From NCBI GenBank assembly GCA_002328035.1, contig DCVL01000064.1, positions 1-64,000 of the forward strand: 64,000 nt of DNA, in the 5' to 3' direction. A program made the translations under genes and the position numbers. This document shows positions 8,072 to 17,263 of this stretch, piece by piece (position 1 is the first letter of the stretch; every line of letters starts with the position of its first letter). Below the pieces are notes generated by a model. That model was given only the letters and a program-made list of their open reading frames with translations. It did no database searches and had not been told where the DNA came from. Source of the DNA: Geobacter sp. UBA2189 (lineage in GTDB: Bacteria > Desulfobacterota > Desulfuromonadia > Geobacterales > Pseudopelobacteraceae).

Positions 8072-9469
8072 ATGTCTGATCAAAATCCGCACAAGAGCAG
8101 AGGGTTGCAGGTTGTGATTGCAGGAACCGGTATAAACCTGGCTCTCGGGGTACTCTACGCCTGGAGTATCTTCAAAGAGGCTATTGTAAGCTCAATCAAG
8201 GCAGGCGGGCCAAACGCCTTTAACTGGGAACTTTCTTCCGTAGGCACTCCATATGCCGTAAGCTGCCTTGTATTCGCATTTGCAATGATTATTGCAGGAA
8301 AGGCGCAGGACAAGATTGGGCCTGCCCGAACAGCGCTTATTGGTGGAGTTCTGGTTGGTTCAGGCTTTATATTGCTTGGTTTTACAAGTAGCTATACAGC
8401 ATGGATATTCGGATTTGGAATTCTGGCAGGAGCAGGATTCGGCTTTGGATATTCTGCTGCAACCCCTCCGGCAGTCAAGTGGTTCTCATCTGCCAAGACT
8501 GGTCTCGTAGCCGGAATAGTTGTTGCCGGTTTTGGTCTGGCTCCTGTTTATATCGCACCATTATCAAAATTTCTGCTAAACAACTATGGCATTCAAAACT
8601 CCATGCTGATCCTGGGAGTAGGTTTTCTGGTAGTTGTATGCGGACTTTCCTTCTTTTTGGTAAACCCTCCAAAAGGATATGTGCCACGTGAGGTACTGCG
8701 AGGCTATTATCCTGCACTTGATGCAGAGAAAAAGAAAAAGGAAGAAACCAACGCAACTGTAAGTGAGGTACTTCGTTCACCCAAGTTTTACGTCCTCTGG
8801 TTCTGCTTCTTTATCGGAGCCGGCGCTGGCCTGATGGTAATTGGAAGCGTTGCCGGGATGGCAAAAAAGAGTATGGGAGAGATGGCCTTTATTGCAGTTT
8901 CAGTCGCAGCACTGGGTAACGCAGCCGGTCGTATAGTTGCAGGTGTATTATCTGACCGTATTGGTCGTCGCGCCACATTGTTCATTATGCTGGCATTTCA
9001 GGCATCACTTATGTTTGCAGCCATTCCAATTACCGCGAACCCCAATGCCGTCACACTCGTATTGTTGGCCACCTTAATGGCTTTCAATTACGGTTCAAAT
9101 CTAGCTCTCTTCCCTTCATTTGCAAAAGATTACTGGGGACTCAAGAACTATGGCCTCAACTATGGTGCCCTATTTACCGCCTGGGGTATGGGGGGGTTTG
9201 TCCTGGTGCAAGCTGCAGACAAGATAAAGGCAATGCCTGGCGGCGCAAACAATGCATTCATTGCTGCAGGAGTTTTATTGATAGTAGGTGCCTCACTTAG
9301 TATCTTCCTTGCAGACAAGAAAAAGGCTGTTGCCGGAGAAGCAGCGCCTTCACGCTGGCAGGAGTTTTGGGCAGAGTTTTCACTCGGTCTCAAGGTGTTT
9401 CTCGGAATCGAAGCTCCACAAATTCGTGCCCCCCGCAACTGGGATGCAATTGAAAAAGGGCGTGCCTGA
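8072..9469 (+). CDS. MFS transporter, oxalate/formate antiporter (OFA) family
   Basis: 465 aa with 12 predicted membrane segments, a conserved OFA-type N-terminus (GTGINLALGVLYAWSIF) and the MFS loop motif GRIVAGVLSDRIGRR between TM8 and TM9. A cytoplasmic central loop runs around residues 205-230 (KKKKEE). The family moves small mono- or dicarboxylates such as oxalate, formate, pyruvate or lactate; the substrate here cannot be read from sequence. A strong AGGAGG lies nine bases before the ATG. It is expressed from a sigma-54 promoter and is divergent from a Cache kinase/sigma-54 regulator operon, so induction by an external carboxylate is likely. A hairpin terminator follows at 9495. Confidence 0.92.
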   Translation: MSDQNPHKSRGLQVVIAGTGINLALGVLYAWSIFKEAIVSSIKAGGPNAFNWELSSVGTPYAVSCLVFAFAMIIAGKAQDKIGPARTALIGGVLVGSGFILLGFTSSYTAWIFGFGILAGAGFGFGYSAATPPAVKWFSSAKTGLVAGIVVAGFGLAPVYIAPLSKFLLNNYGIQNSMLILGVGFLVVVCGLSFFLVNPPKGYVPREVLRGYYPALDAEKKKKEETNATVSEVLRSPKFYVLWFCFFIGAGAGLMVIGSVAGMAKKSMGEMAFIAVSVAALGNAAGRIVAGVLSDRIGRRATLFIMLAFQASLMFAAIPITANPNAVTLVLLATLMAFNYGSNLALFPSFAKDYWGLKNYGLNYGALFTAWGMGGFVLVQAADKIKAMPGGANNAFIAAGVLLIVGASLSIFLADKKKAVAGEAAPSRWQEFWAEFSLGLKVFLGIEAPQIRAPRNWDAIEKGRA

Positions 9470-9494
9470 AAATCTGAAAACATTCTCAGAGATT

Positions 9495-9528
9495 AAAAGA
9501 GCCTCGCAAGAATGCGGGGCTCTTTTTT
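9495..9528 (+). terminator. Rho-independent terminator after the MFS gene
   Basis: Stem AGAGCCTCGC / GCGGGGCTCT with loop AAGAAT, followed by six T residues. Confidence 0.9.
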
Positions 9529-9595
9529 GTTGGAGCAATAAGATTGCAGATGTATGCTGTTGCATCCGAACAACAGATATTTTTTGGAGACAGCC

Positions 9596-11158
9596 ATGAA
9601 TCAGCTCCAGATTAATCAGATGCTCAACCCTTCCATATATCCTGATGCAACAAGAAAAGTTCAGCATCTACAAACCCATATATCTCATATATTTATTACA
9701 GATGATTATGTATACAAGGTAAAGAAACCGGTTAATTTTGGTTTTCTTGATTTTACCACTCTTGATAAACGTTATTTTTACTGTAACGAGGAATTGAGGC
9801 TTAACAGGCGACTCTCTCCAGACATATATCTCGATGTTGTGCCACTTTATCAAAATAATGAAGGTATGTTTTCTTTCTCTGAATCAGGAAATTTGGCAGA
9901 GTATGCTGTAAAGATGAAACGTATGCCGGAAGAGCGAATGATGTCGCGACTGCTGGATCAGGGAAAGGTTACTGAATCAGAGATTGATATTATTGCTTCC
10001 AAGGTGGCCATGTTTCACAAAGAAGCTGCACAAGGCAGCTGTATAGATCAGTTCGGGACTGTTGAAGCGATAAGACTCAACTGGCTCGAAAATCTTCAAC
10101 AGACAGAAAAATTCAGAGGCAGGACAATATCCGAAAAAGAACATCTTTTGATAAAAGAGAAGTCGTTATATTGGCTGAAAAAAAATGCAGGACTTTTTGA
10201 ACAAAGGATAAAGGGAGGTTTTATACGCGAATGCGATGGGGATCTGCACAGTGAAAATATCTGTATTGACGATAATATACATATTTTTGACTGCATAGAG
10301 TTCAATGAAAAATTCCGTTACGGCGATACTGCAGCTGATATTGCCTTTTTGGCGATGGATCTCGAGAATCACGGCCGCAGGGAACTGGCAGAAAGATTTA
10401 TTGAACAGTATCAGAAACAAAGCTCAGATTCCACTCTACAGCAGGTGCTTCCATTATATCTTGCTAACCGCGCATTTATCCGCGGGAAGGTTGTAAGCCT
10501 GCAACTGGATGATCCACTTATAAATGATAAAGACAAAGCTGTTGCCAGAGCAAAGGCTGCACGTTTCTTCCGGCTTGCCAAAGGCTACCTTATAAGAACC
10601 GAATTACCCAAAATCATGTTTATCACCTGTGGTCCAACCGGTTGCGGCAAGAGTTCATTAGCCGCTGAACTGGCCTTTCAGCTGGGAATAGATCATTTTT
10701 CATCTGACCTTGAAAGGAAAAAACTGGCAGGGCTAATGCCGACAGAGAGGAACAGTGATATCTACACTGCCTACTGGAATCAGGCAACCTACAACCAGCT
10801 GTTTAAACTTTCACAAAACAGCTTTTCTAAAGGTAAAAGCAATATAGTTGATGCAACATTCCGCAACCGCTTCGAAAGGGAGCGTTTTATAAGACTTGCA
10901 GATTCAAATGGAGCGCTACCGGTCATACTCTACCCTGATTACTCTACAGATATCGTTAAACAACGTTTGGAATTGAGAGAAGCAGAAGCAAATTCTATTT
11001 CTGACGGCACATGGCAGATCTATCTGAAACAGATATCTGAATTTGAAGAACCAACAGGAGAAGAAGCTTTATTAATAAGGCCAAATGCAGCTTTAACACC
11101 ATTTATGATGGTTGAGCAAACTCTGGAAAATTTGGACATCTCAACTGACCCTAAATAA
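9596..11158 (+). CDS. Bifunctional APH-fold / P-loop kinase-like protein
   Basis: 520 aa. The N-terminal part (about 1-330) has an aminoglycoside-phosphotransferase-like fold with GDLHSENIC as catalytic loop and IEFNEKFRYGD as the metal-binding motif. The C-terminal part (about 340-520) is a P-loop kinase-like domain with GPTGCGKSS. This two-domain family is widespread (COG2187 plus COG0645 type) and lacks a firm biochemical role; it is not evidence for antibiotic resistance. The ATG at 9596 has TTGGAG eight bases upstream; an in-frame ATG 42 bases earlier lacks a ribosome site. It stands alone between two terminators. Confidence 0.85.
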   Translation: MNQLQINQMLNPSIYPDATRKVQHLQTHISHIFITDDYVYKVKKPVNFGFLDFTTLDKRYFYCNEELRLNRRLSPDIYLDVVPLYQNNEGMFSFSESGNLAEYAVKMKRMPEERMMSRLLDQGKVTESEIDIIASKVAMFHKEAAQGSCIDQFGTVEAIRLNWLENLQQTEKFRGRTISEKEHLLIKEKSLYWLKKNAGLFEQRIKGGFIRECDGDLHSENICIDDNIHIFDCIEFNEKFRYGDTAADIAFLAMDLENHGRRELAERFIEQYQKQSSDSTLQQVLPLYLANRAFIRGKVVSLQLDDPLINDKDKAVARAKAARFFRLAKGYLIRTELPKIMFITCGPTGCGKSSLAAELAFQLGIDHFSSDLERKKLAGLMPTERNSDIYTAYWNQATYNQLFKLSQNSFSKGKSNIVDATFRNRFERERFIRLADSNGALPVILYPDYSTDIVKQRLELREAEANSISDGTWQIYLKQISEFEEPTGEEALLIRPNAALTPFMMVEQTLENLDISTDPK

Positions 11159-11235
11159 AAATAACAGGGATGCTCATTTTTTTGAATACATCTGAAAAAT
11201 TGTGTGCTAGGGTGCGCCATCTTTTGAAGTGGGCA

Positions 11236-11270
11236 AACCCAGTAACTTTGGAAGTTACTGGTTTTTTTTT
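11236..11270 (+). terminator. Rho-independent terminator
   Basis: Stem CCAGTAACTT / AAGTTACTGG with a three-base loop and ten T residues, about 80 bases after the stop of the APH/P-loop gene. Confidence 0.9.
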
Positions 11271-11275
11271 ACAAA

Positions 11276-11295
11276 CACCCATGACATCATGGGTG
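11276..11295. promoter_or_regulatory. Perfect 20-bp palindrome before the cold shock gene
   Basis: CACCCATGACATCATGGGTG has nine-base arms and a two-base centre, 38 bases before the cold shock ATG. It could be an operator or an mRNA hairpin in the leader. There is no T run, so it is not a terminator. Confidence 0.5.
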
Positions 11296-11332
11296 CATTA
11301 CACCAAGCAGAGTGCTGAAGGAGAAGTAGGGT

Positions 11333-11533
11333 ATGACAACAGGTAGGGTTAAGTGGTTCAATGACAGCAAGGGGTTCGGTTTTCTGGAGCAGGAAGGTGG
11401 CGAGGATGTTTTCGTGCATTTTTCTGCCATCAACGGCAATGGCTTCAAATCCCTTGCTGAAGGTGATACGGTTCAGTTTGAAGTAGTCAAGGGTCCAAAA
11501 GGCCTCCAGGCTGCGAACGTAACCCGCGTATAA
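11333..11533 (+). CDS. Cold shock protein (CspA family)
   Basis: 66 aa, the standard length of a single cold shock domain. Both RNA-binding motifs are intact: KGFGFLEQ (RNP1-like) and VFVHFSAI (RNP2). It binds single-stranded RNA and DNA, melting mRNA structure at low temperature or acting as a general RNA chaperone. AAGGAG lies upstream of the ATG, and a strong terminator follows at 11561, so it is a monocistronic unit. A 20-bp palindrome in the leader may take part in its control. Confidence 0.95.
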   Translation: MTTGRVKWFNDSKGFGFLEQEGGEDVFVHFSAINGNGFKSLAEGDTVQFEVVKGPKGLQAANVTRV

Positions 11534-11560
11534 CGCAGGAAACGAAAGGTTTCAAAAGGA

Positions 11561-11588
11561 AAACCCCGGTCAAGCCGGGGTTTTTTTA
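11561..11588 (+). terminator. Rho-independent terminator of the cold shock gene
   Basis: AACCCCGG / CCGGGGTT stem with a four-base loop, followed by seven T residues. Confidence 0.92.
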
Positions 11589-11604
11589 TATCAAATCAAT
11601 GTGT

Positions 11605-12306
11605 TCAGTCAATCAGGATTAGATACTGGTTCAACAGATTACGTGAATTCAGATATTCTTTAAGACATTCCTCGCCTTTCAACAGGATACCACTAATTGA
11701 ATGTTCCAGTTCCAGCCAAACAAGCCAGGGCAAAGTTCCTGAAACTGAAAACCCGTAAGCTTTTTCCATCTGCTTTAGGCATACTCTTTCCATTTCCTGT
11801 CCAATCTCCTGAGGAGTCGCCGCATAATGTGTAGGAAAAGCAACTGTAGATTGATCTAATGAGGTCATAAAATTTCGTTTTTCTTCAGTGGAAAGCGTGC
11901 CAAAATCGGTGGAGCACCAATCTGGATTCATTGTTGAAAGAAGTGAGCGGCAGGAAAACGGGCGAACATTGTATATTCCACAAATAACCCTGTTTTTTAG
12001 AAAAGGGCAGCCACCAGAATGCTTGCGATAGGATGAGAGCCATTCTTTCATATCATTGGCCTCTGCGGCTAAAAGCTGTATTATTTTTATTTTTTCAGAT
12101 AATCTTTTAACCTGTTCAACAGTAAGACCTGCCGCAATCTGTACAGCTTCAGGTAATGTACAGTTTACAACCAGTGAGCAGCATCCGCTGCATCCTTTGC
12201 CACAGTGTACTTTCCCGCCACGCTGGTGATATTCAGCAATCCAGGCAGTGCAGATCTGATCAAAACAGTCCATTTTCTCTTTAACACCGTGTATTATCTG
12301 CTCCAT
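11605..12306 (-). CDS. YkgJ-family cysteine cluster protein
   Basis: 233 aa. Cysteines are arranged as in the YkgJ/CxxCxxCC family: CGKGCSGCCS near residue 40, then GGCPFL, CGIY and RPFSCRS around residues 95-120. They probably bind zinc or an Fe-S cluster. The biochemical role of the family is unknown. The C-terminal half (about 135-233) is not recognised. The ATG has GAGGT upstream on the minus strand. It converges with the cold shock gene, sharing the terminator region. Confidence 0.85.
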   Translation of the reverse strand: MEQIIHGVKEKMDCFDQICTAWIAEYHQRGGKVHCGKGCSGCCSLVVNCTLPEAVQIAAGLTVEQVKRLSEKIKIIQLLAAEANDMKEWLSSYRKHSGGCPFLKNRVICGIYNVRPFSCRSLLSTMNPDWCSTDFGTLSTEEKRNFMTSLDQSTVAFPTHYAATPQEIGQEMERVCLKQMEKAYGFSVSGTLPWLVWLELEHSISGILLKGEECLKEYLNSRNLLNQYLILID

Positions 12307-12607
12307 AATGCAGGCTACCTCTTTTCTTTTTACTTTGGAAATGCCCTTATATCGGCATATATTAACCTAAAATCGGCAGTTCACGAAACATAGAGCAGCG
12401 GAGCAACAGAGAAATCAAGATTTTAGTAAAGCAACTAACAAAACCAAAGTGATGAGTCTTTAAACAAGCTTTTCCCATGGATTTTTTCTGTAGTTTTACT
12501 CAGTTGTTCTGTCGCTCCGTGTTTCAAATGCTTTTTATAGGATTAAATCAGAAACCTTGTTCTTTAGAACAGTTACGTTATAATTAATCATTTTTTTGGA
12601 GTTCACA
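12307..12607. other. Intergenic region with GAGCAAC-type inverted repeat
   Basis: A 301-bp divergent region between the YkgJ gene and the HD-GYP gene. It contains a pair of inverted repeat arms (12385-12415 and 12495-12525). Promoters of both genes should lie here, but no clear -35/-10 pair could be assigned. Confidence 0.7.
12385..12525. repeat. Intergenic inverted repeat, copy 1 of the GAGCAAC family
   Basis: The left arm (12385-12415) contains GCGGAGCAACAGAG. The right arm (12495-12525), read on the minus strand, begins GAAACACGGAGCGACAGAAC. The arms align over about 30 bases with several mismatches. A related pair lies at 57801-57935. Confidence 0.6.
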
Positions 12608-13576
12608 ATGGAAGGTTATTACATTCCTGTTGGAGTTGAAAGCATTGAGCCGGAACTTTTCCCCGATGTTGCGCTATACCTGCGTAGCGGTAAAAACTAT
12701 GTGCTATATAAGAGCCACGGCAGGAATTTCTCAAAGCAGGATGCGGTTCGTCTCATTGCAAACAACATTGATTTTTTGTACGTAAGTCCGGCAGATATGG
12801 AAATAATAACCTCTTATCTTGAAGAAAATGCCGAACGTCTCTTAAATGATGACAGCTTCGATGGAAGAACAAAAGGCAAGATAATCTACCAAACCTCAAT
12901 AAACTTTGTCGGAGATCTTTTTCAAAATCCTAAAAAGGTTGGTGACCTTAATCGCAGCAAGCGACTTATGGAGAATCTCCTTTCCTATCTTTCAAGGGAC
13001 AGAGATGCACTTTCTTCACTCGAGACGGTAATGACACATAACTACCACACCTTTGTCCACAGCCTCCAAGTAACCGCCCTCTCTGTGCTGCTTCATTCTG
13101 AAGCCTATAATCTTGCACATGATGAAATGGTTGATGTAGGAATTGGCACACTGTTACACGATTTTGGTAAAATATTCACCCCTCAAAAGATTCTTAACAA
13201 GGTCGGCAAATTGACCGAAGAAGAGATCTCCATAATCAAGCGCCATCCTGAAGATGGCTACCAATACCTTAAGGAAAATACACGCTTAAATGACATCTCT
13301 CTGGCAATAGTCAGGGATCACCATGAACGGATAAACGGAAAAGGGTACCCAAGAGCCCTCAAAAAGGCAGAAATATCACGTAGTGCTCAGGCCAGCGGAC
13401 TATGTAATGTATACTGCACCCTCACTATTGACCGCTCTGGTGGAAAGGCACTCCCTCCTTACCTTGCAATCCATTTGATGCGGCAGGAGATGCAGGATGC
13501 ATTTGATGAACGCCTGATTAAAATACTCGAAGGGATAACCTGCTCAGAAGAGCCACAACAGCAGCTGATACTCTGA
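12608..13576 (+). CDS. HD-GYP domain phosphodiesterase-like protein
   Basis: 322 aa. The HD-GYP domain spans about residues 130-290 and has the HD pair (LLHDFGKI), the downstream His motifs (KRHPEDGY and RDHHERINGKGYP, holding the GYP triad) and an intact metal-ligand set. Such enzymes hydrolyse cyclic di-GMP or, in this lineage, sometimes cyclic GMP-AMP. The first 120 residues have no recognised sensor domain. The ATG at 12608 is chosen over an in-frame TTG 12 bases earlier because GGAG is correctly placed before the ATG. It stands upstream of tgt, 66 bases apart. Confidence 0.88.
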   Translation: MEGYYIPVGVESIEPELFPDVALYLRSGKNYVLYKSHGRNFSKQDAVRLIANNIDFLYVSPADMEIITSYLEENAERLLNDDSFDGRTKGKIIYQTSINFVGDLFQNPKKVGDLNRSKRLMENLLSYLSRDRDALSSLETVMTHNYHTFVHSLQVTALSVLLHSEAYNLAHDEMVDVGIGTLLHDFGKIFTPQKILNKVGKLTEEEISIIKRHPEDGYQYLKENTRLNDISLAIVRDHHERINGKGYPRALKKAEISRSAQASGLCNVYCTLTIDRSGGKALPPYLAIHLMRQEMQDAFDERLIKILEGITCSEEPQQQLIL

Positions 13577-13642
13577 AATTACTTTACTCTACATTCAGTT
13601 CAGATTGTCTCCCTTTTTAATAAGAGAGAAAGAAAGCCCTAA

Positions 13643-14782
13643 ATGAAATTCAGACTTATAAAAAAAGATTCCAGTTCAGACGCCAGACTTGGAATACTGC
13701 AGACTGGTCATGGTGAAATAGAGACCCCTATCTTCATGCCGGTTGCCACTCATGGCGCAATGAAGCCTCTTACCCCTGCACAGATCACTGAAACTGGGGC
13801 TCAGATTATTCTCTCAAACACCTATCATCTGCATCTACAGCCAGGTGAAGAGCTGGTAAAAAAAGCAGGTGGACTCCATAAATTCATGGCATGGAACAGA
13901 CCTGTACTGACTGATTCAGGAGGTTTTCAGGTATTTTCCCTGCCCAAAAAACGGATAACAGAAGATGGGGTATTCTTTAAACATGAAAACACAGGTGAAG
14001 AGATATACCTTGATCCTGCAAAGGCTATTTCAATACAGCAGGATCTTGGTTCAGACATAATGATGGCGTTTGATGAATGTATCCCCTACCCCTGCGATAA
14101 GCTATATGCCGAACAATCCACAAAAAAGACCATTCGCTGGCTTAAGGAATGCCAGAAAGCATGGACAAATGACAAACAGTCTCTTTTTGGCATTGTGCAA
14201 GGCTCGGTTTATGAAGATCTCCGGATTTTCTGTGCCAGAGAGATGCGCAAGCTTGATCTTCCCGGGTACGCCATTGGAGGGGTAAGTGTCGGAGAAGGAC
14301 TGGAACTTTTAAAACGGGTAGTAGGATGGACTGCACCACACCTGCCAGAGGATAAACCACGTTACCTTATGGGTGTAGGTTTGCCGGAAGATATTATGGA
14401 AAGTGTGGAGCGTGGCGTTGATATGTTTGACTGTGTGATCCCTACACGTTATGCACGCAGTGCAACCCTTTTTACCAGGCGGGGCAAGATACGGGTCAGC
14501 AACAAGAACTACAAACGTGATTTTTTCCCGATTGATCCATCATGCAACTGCTATACCTGCCAGAACTTCACCCGCGCCTATCTGCATCACCTTTTTGCAG
14601 CAAATGAGGTATTATCCGCAGTGCTGTCAGCCATTCATAATATAACTTTTTATCTGCAGATGATGTCAGAGATCCGCCAAGCCATTGCAGACAACCGATT
14701 CATGGCATATAAGCAGGCATTTCTTTCAGATTATCTCTCTTCCGATAAAAAGTCTTTAACCTCAACCAGGCATTCAAGATGA
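13643..14782 (+). CDS. tgt: tRNA-guanine transglycosylase
   Basis: 379 aa, normal for bacterial Tgt. It swaps guanine at position 34 of GUN-anticodon tRNAs for preQ1, a step of queuosine synthesis in the cytoplasm. Visible features: the nucleophile region DSGGFQVFSLPKKR, the GGVSVGE loop, the second active-site region DCVIPTRYARSATLFT, and the zinc site CNCYTCQNFTRAYLHHL. It follows the HD-GYP gene on the same strand and ends nine bases before the 3' end of convergent ptsP. No queA or other queuosine gene is adjacent. Confidence 0.97.
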   Translation: MKFRLIKKDSSSDARLGILQTGHGEIETPIFMPVATHGAMKPLTPAQITETGAQIILSNTYHLHLQPGEELVKKAGGLHKFMAWNRPVLTDSGGFQVFSLPKKRITEDGVFFKHENTGEEIYLDPAKAISIQQDLGSDIMMAFDECIPYPCDKLYAEQSTKKTIRWLKECQKAWTNDKQSLFGIVQGSVYEDLRIFCAREMRKLDLPGYAIGGVSVGEGLELLKRVVGWTAPHLPEDKPRYLMGVGLPEDIMESVERGVDMFDCVIPTRYARSATLFTRRGKIRVSNKNYKRDFFPIDPSCNCYTCQNFTRAYLHHLFAANEVLSAVLSAIHNITFYLQMMSEIRQAIADNRFMAYKQAFLSDYLSSDKKSLTSTRHSR

Positions 14783-14790
14783 TATCTGTT

Positions 14791-17136
14791 CTAACCAAAA
14801 AGTTCTTTACGTCGTTTTGCAAGATATTCCTTTATATCTGAACCATTATCAAAGGAAAGCACCTTACGAGCCATGGCTTGGCATAAACGCAAGGAATGGT
14901 TCCTGATCGCCTGTTTTACAAGAGGTATGCCAGGTGCTGAAAGGCTGAATTCTCTTATCCCCATGCCAATAAGCAACAGCGCATTCAAAGGATCTGCTGC
15001 CATCTCACCGCAAACCGATACCTTTTTTCCCATTTTACTGCCAACATCAGCCACACGCTTTATTGCATGCAAAACAGCTGGATGATGCTGTTCATAGTAG
15101 GCCTTTACCTTCGGATTATTTCTGTCAGCAGCAAGCATGTATTGAATCAGATCGTTTGTGCCAATACTAAGATAGTCTACCTCTTTGGCAAGAAGTTCAA
15201 CGATCTGAACGGCTGCAGGAACCTCAACCATTATTCCCATAGGAAGTTCAGTACATGTATCGCAACCTTCTCTTTTAAGTTCCAATATAACCGAATTCAT
15301 TATCTGCCTGATCTTGCGAACCTCATCAAGGCAACTTATAAGCGGAAACATTATGGTGGCCTGACCTGAGGGTGCCGCAATAATAATACCAGCCAACTGT
15401 TCCTTGAATATTTCCTGTTCATCAAGAGAGACCCTTATCGAACGCCATCCTAAAAAAGGGTTGTCTTCATGTGGATAGGTAAAATAGGACAACCCCTTGT
15501 CGGCACCAATATCAAGAGTACGTATATTAACAGGCTGATTAGGGAAACCTTCAAGGACTCTTTTGTAGAGAGCAGCCTGCTCATAACGGTTAGGAAATGA
15601 TTTTCTTGCCATATACGGGAATTCAGTCCGGTAAAGCCCTACCCCCTCGGCTCCATTTGCAACAGCAGTTCTTATATCTGAAACAAGACCTATATTTGCG
15701 CGCAGAAGTATACGGATGCCATCGCTGGTTATAGCAGGCAGATCCCTTAACGGTTCCAGTTCTTTAAGGCGGCAGGCATACTCTTTTTCAAGCCTCTGAT
15801 ACTCATGGCGGATATGTTTTTCCGGGTTCAGATAGATATGGCCTGAAGTTCCGTCAACTATCATCTCATCTTTTAAATTTGCAGCATGTAAAAGCCCATT
15901 TACACCTACAACTGCAGGAATACCCAATGATTTTGACATAATAGCAGAATGAGAATATATGTTTCCCTTTTCAGTTACGATAGCCAGAATCTTTTCATGA
16001 TCCAGCATTGCCATATCAGATGGAAAAATATCCTCAGCCACAATCACCCGTTTTTCCTTCAGTTTTACTTCGTTGGTTTCATTTCCTTCGAGTACATCAA
16101 TAATCCTGTGACCAATATCCTCCATATCAGCGGAACGTTCCCTAAGATATGGATCTTCCATGGCTGAAAAAACCTCAATATACCCCTGAACCACTTCATG
16201 AACCGCACGGGTTGCTCCAAGCCCCTGTTCAATCAAGTCATGGATCTTGTTTACAAAGCCTCTATCTTCAAGAATCATCAGATGCGTATGAAAAATAGCG
16301 GCATCACCCTCAGAAAGGAGCTCACTGACCCGTTTTTCCATATAGATGGTTTTTATGGTAACCTTCTCAAGAGCCAGTCTGAACTTGTGTAATTCCTCAT
16401 CAACCGTGTCCACCTTTGCTACCTTGAGTACCTTGTCGCTGAAACGATCAAGGATATAAACCTTGCCGCAGCTAAAACCTGGAGAAACCGCCATCCCCTC
16501 CAAAGAGCTGGATTTTAGAAGGTTAGCGCCATGCTCATTCCGTTCGTTACCGTGGCTGTTTACCTTGAATCTGGCCAGTTCCTGTTCATAATAGGCTCTT
16601 TCCTGCTCTTTGGTCTGAATCGAGTTAAGCAGCTTGGCGTTAAGAACAATACTGCTTATCTGGAAGGTAATAGTACGGAGAACACTAATTTCATCTTCAG
16701 TAAAACGGCGGGCAACAACCGTCTGGATAACAATTACACCTATCGGAGTCTTTCGTTCAAACAGAGGCAGCCCTAGAAATGAAAGATATTTCTCTTCCTT
16801 TGAGGCCTTGAAATATTTGTAACGGGGATGAGCAGGGGCATTGTCTGTCATCACCATATCTCGTGTCTGAACAACAAGACCGCTCAACCCTTCAGATGTA
16901 TTCATCTTGATCTTGCCAACTGAACTTTTTGAAAGTCCTTTACTTGCTTTTAATACAAGTGTTTCTCCATCATCCTCAAGCAGATAGATTGAGCAGACTT
17001 CGCTACCCATTCTTTTGGCAACAATATTAACAATATTATCAAGCGTTTCCTGCAAATCATGTGAATGCAGAATTATACTGCTGATATCCTCCAACGTCCT
17101 GAGACCCAGGGAATGTTGTACCTGTTCATGATGCAT
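14791..17136 (-). CDS. ptsP: Phosphoenolpyruvate-protein phosphotransferase PtsP (GAF + enzyme I)
   Basis: 781 aa. The N-terminal GAF domain (about 15-170) is followed by enzyme I: HPr-binding/N-terminal region about 210-340, the phosphohistidine segment GNIYSHSAIMSKSLG (His396), and the PEP-utilising TIM barrel with NDLIQYMLAADR and VCGEMAADP. It passes phosphate from PEP to a PTSNtr-type HPr, a regulatory route for nitrogen or carbon status rather than sugar uptake. An in-frame TTG 12 bases upstream is possible, but the GGGG between them suits the ATG at 17136 as ribosome site. No ptsO or ptsN is nearby. Confidence 0.94.
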   Translation of the reverse strand: MHHEQVQHSLGLRTLEDISSIILHSHDLQETLDNIVNIVAKRMGSEVCSIYLLEDDGETLVLKASKGLSKSSVGKIKMNTSEGLSGLVVQTRDMVMTDNAPAHPRYKYFKASKEEKYLSFLGLPLFERKTPIGVIVIQTVVARRFTEDEISVLRTITFQISSIVLNAKLLNSIQTKEQERAYYEQELARFKVNSHGNERNEHGANLLKSSSLEGMAVSPGFSCGKVYILDRFSDKVLKVAKVDTVDEELHKFRLALEKVTIKTIYMEKRVSELLSEGDAAIFHTHLMILEDRGFVNKIHDLIEQGLGATRAVHEVVQGYIEVFSAMEDPYLRERSADMEDIGHRIIDVLEGNETNEVKLKEKRVIVAEDIFPSDMAMLDHEKILAIVTEKGNIYSHSAIMSKSLGIPAVVGVNGLLHAANLKDEMIVDGTSGHIYLNPEKHIRHEYQRLEKEYACRLKELEPLRDLPAITSDGIRILLRANIGLVSDIRTAVANGAEGVGLYRTEFPYMARKSFPNRYEQAALYKRVLEGFPNQPVNIRTLDIGADKGLSYFTYPHEDNPFLGWRSIRVSLDEQEIFKEQLAGIIIAAPSGQATIMFPLISCLDEVRKIRQIMNSVILELKREGCDTCTELPMGIMVEVPAAVQIVELLAKEVDYLSIGTNDLIQYMLAADRNNPKVKAYYEQHHPAVLHAIKRVADVGSKMGKKVSVCGEMAADPLNALLLIGMGIREFSLSAPGIPLVKQAIRNHSLRLCQAMARKVLSFDNGSDIKEYLAKRRKELFG

Positions 17137-17263
17137 GTCATGCCCCAATAAAAGTATATTGTTTACAGTATAAGATAAACCTGTATCATTGCAACAGCTC
17201 TACATAAATTTTAATAAAATAGATAATACAAAATGTATATACCATATATATGGAGGAGTCTGA

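Noticed and set aside
9596..11158. Aminoglycoside resistance gene
   Set aside because: The APH-like fold here belongs to the widespread two-domain APH/P-loop family of unknown role, not to known resistance enzymes.
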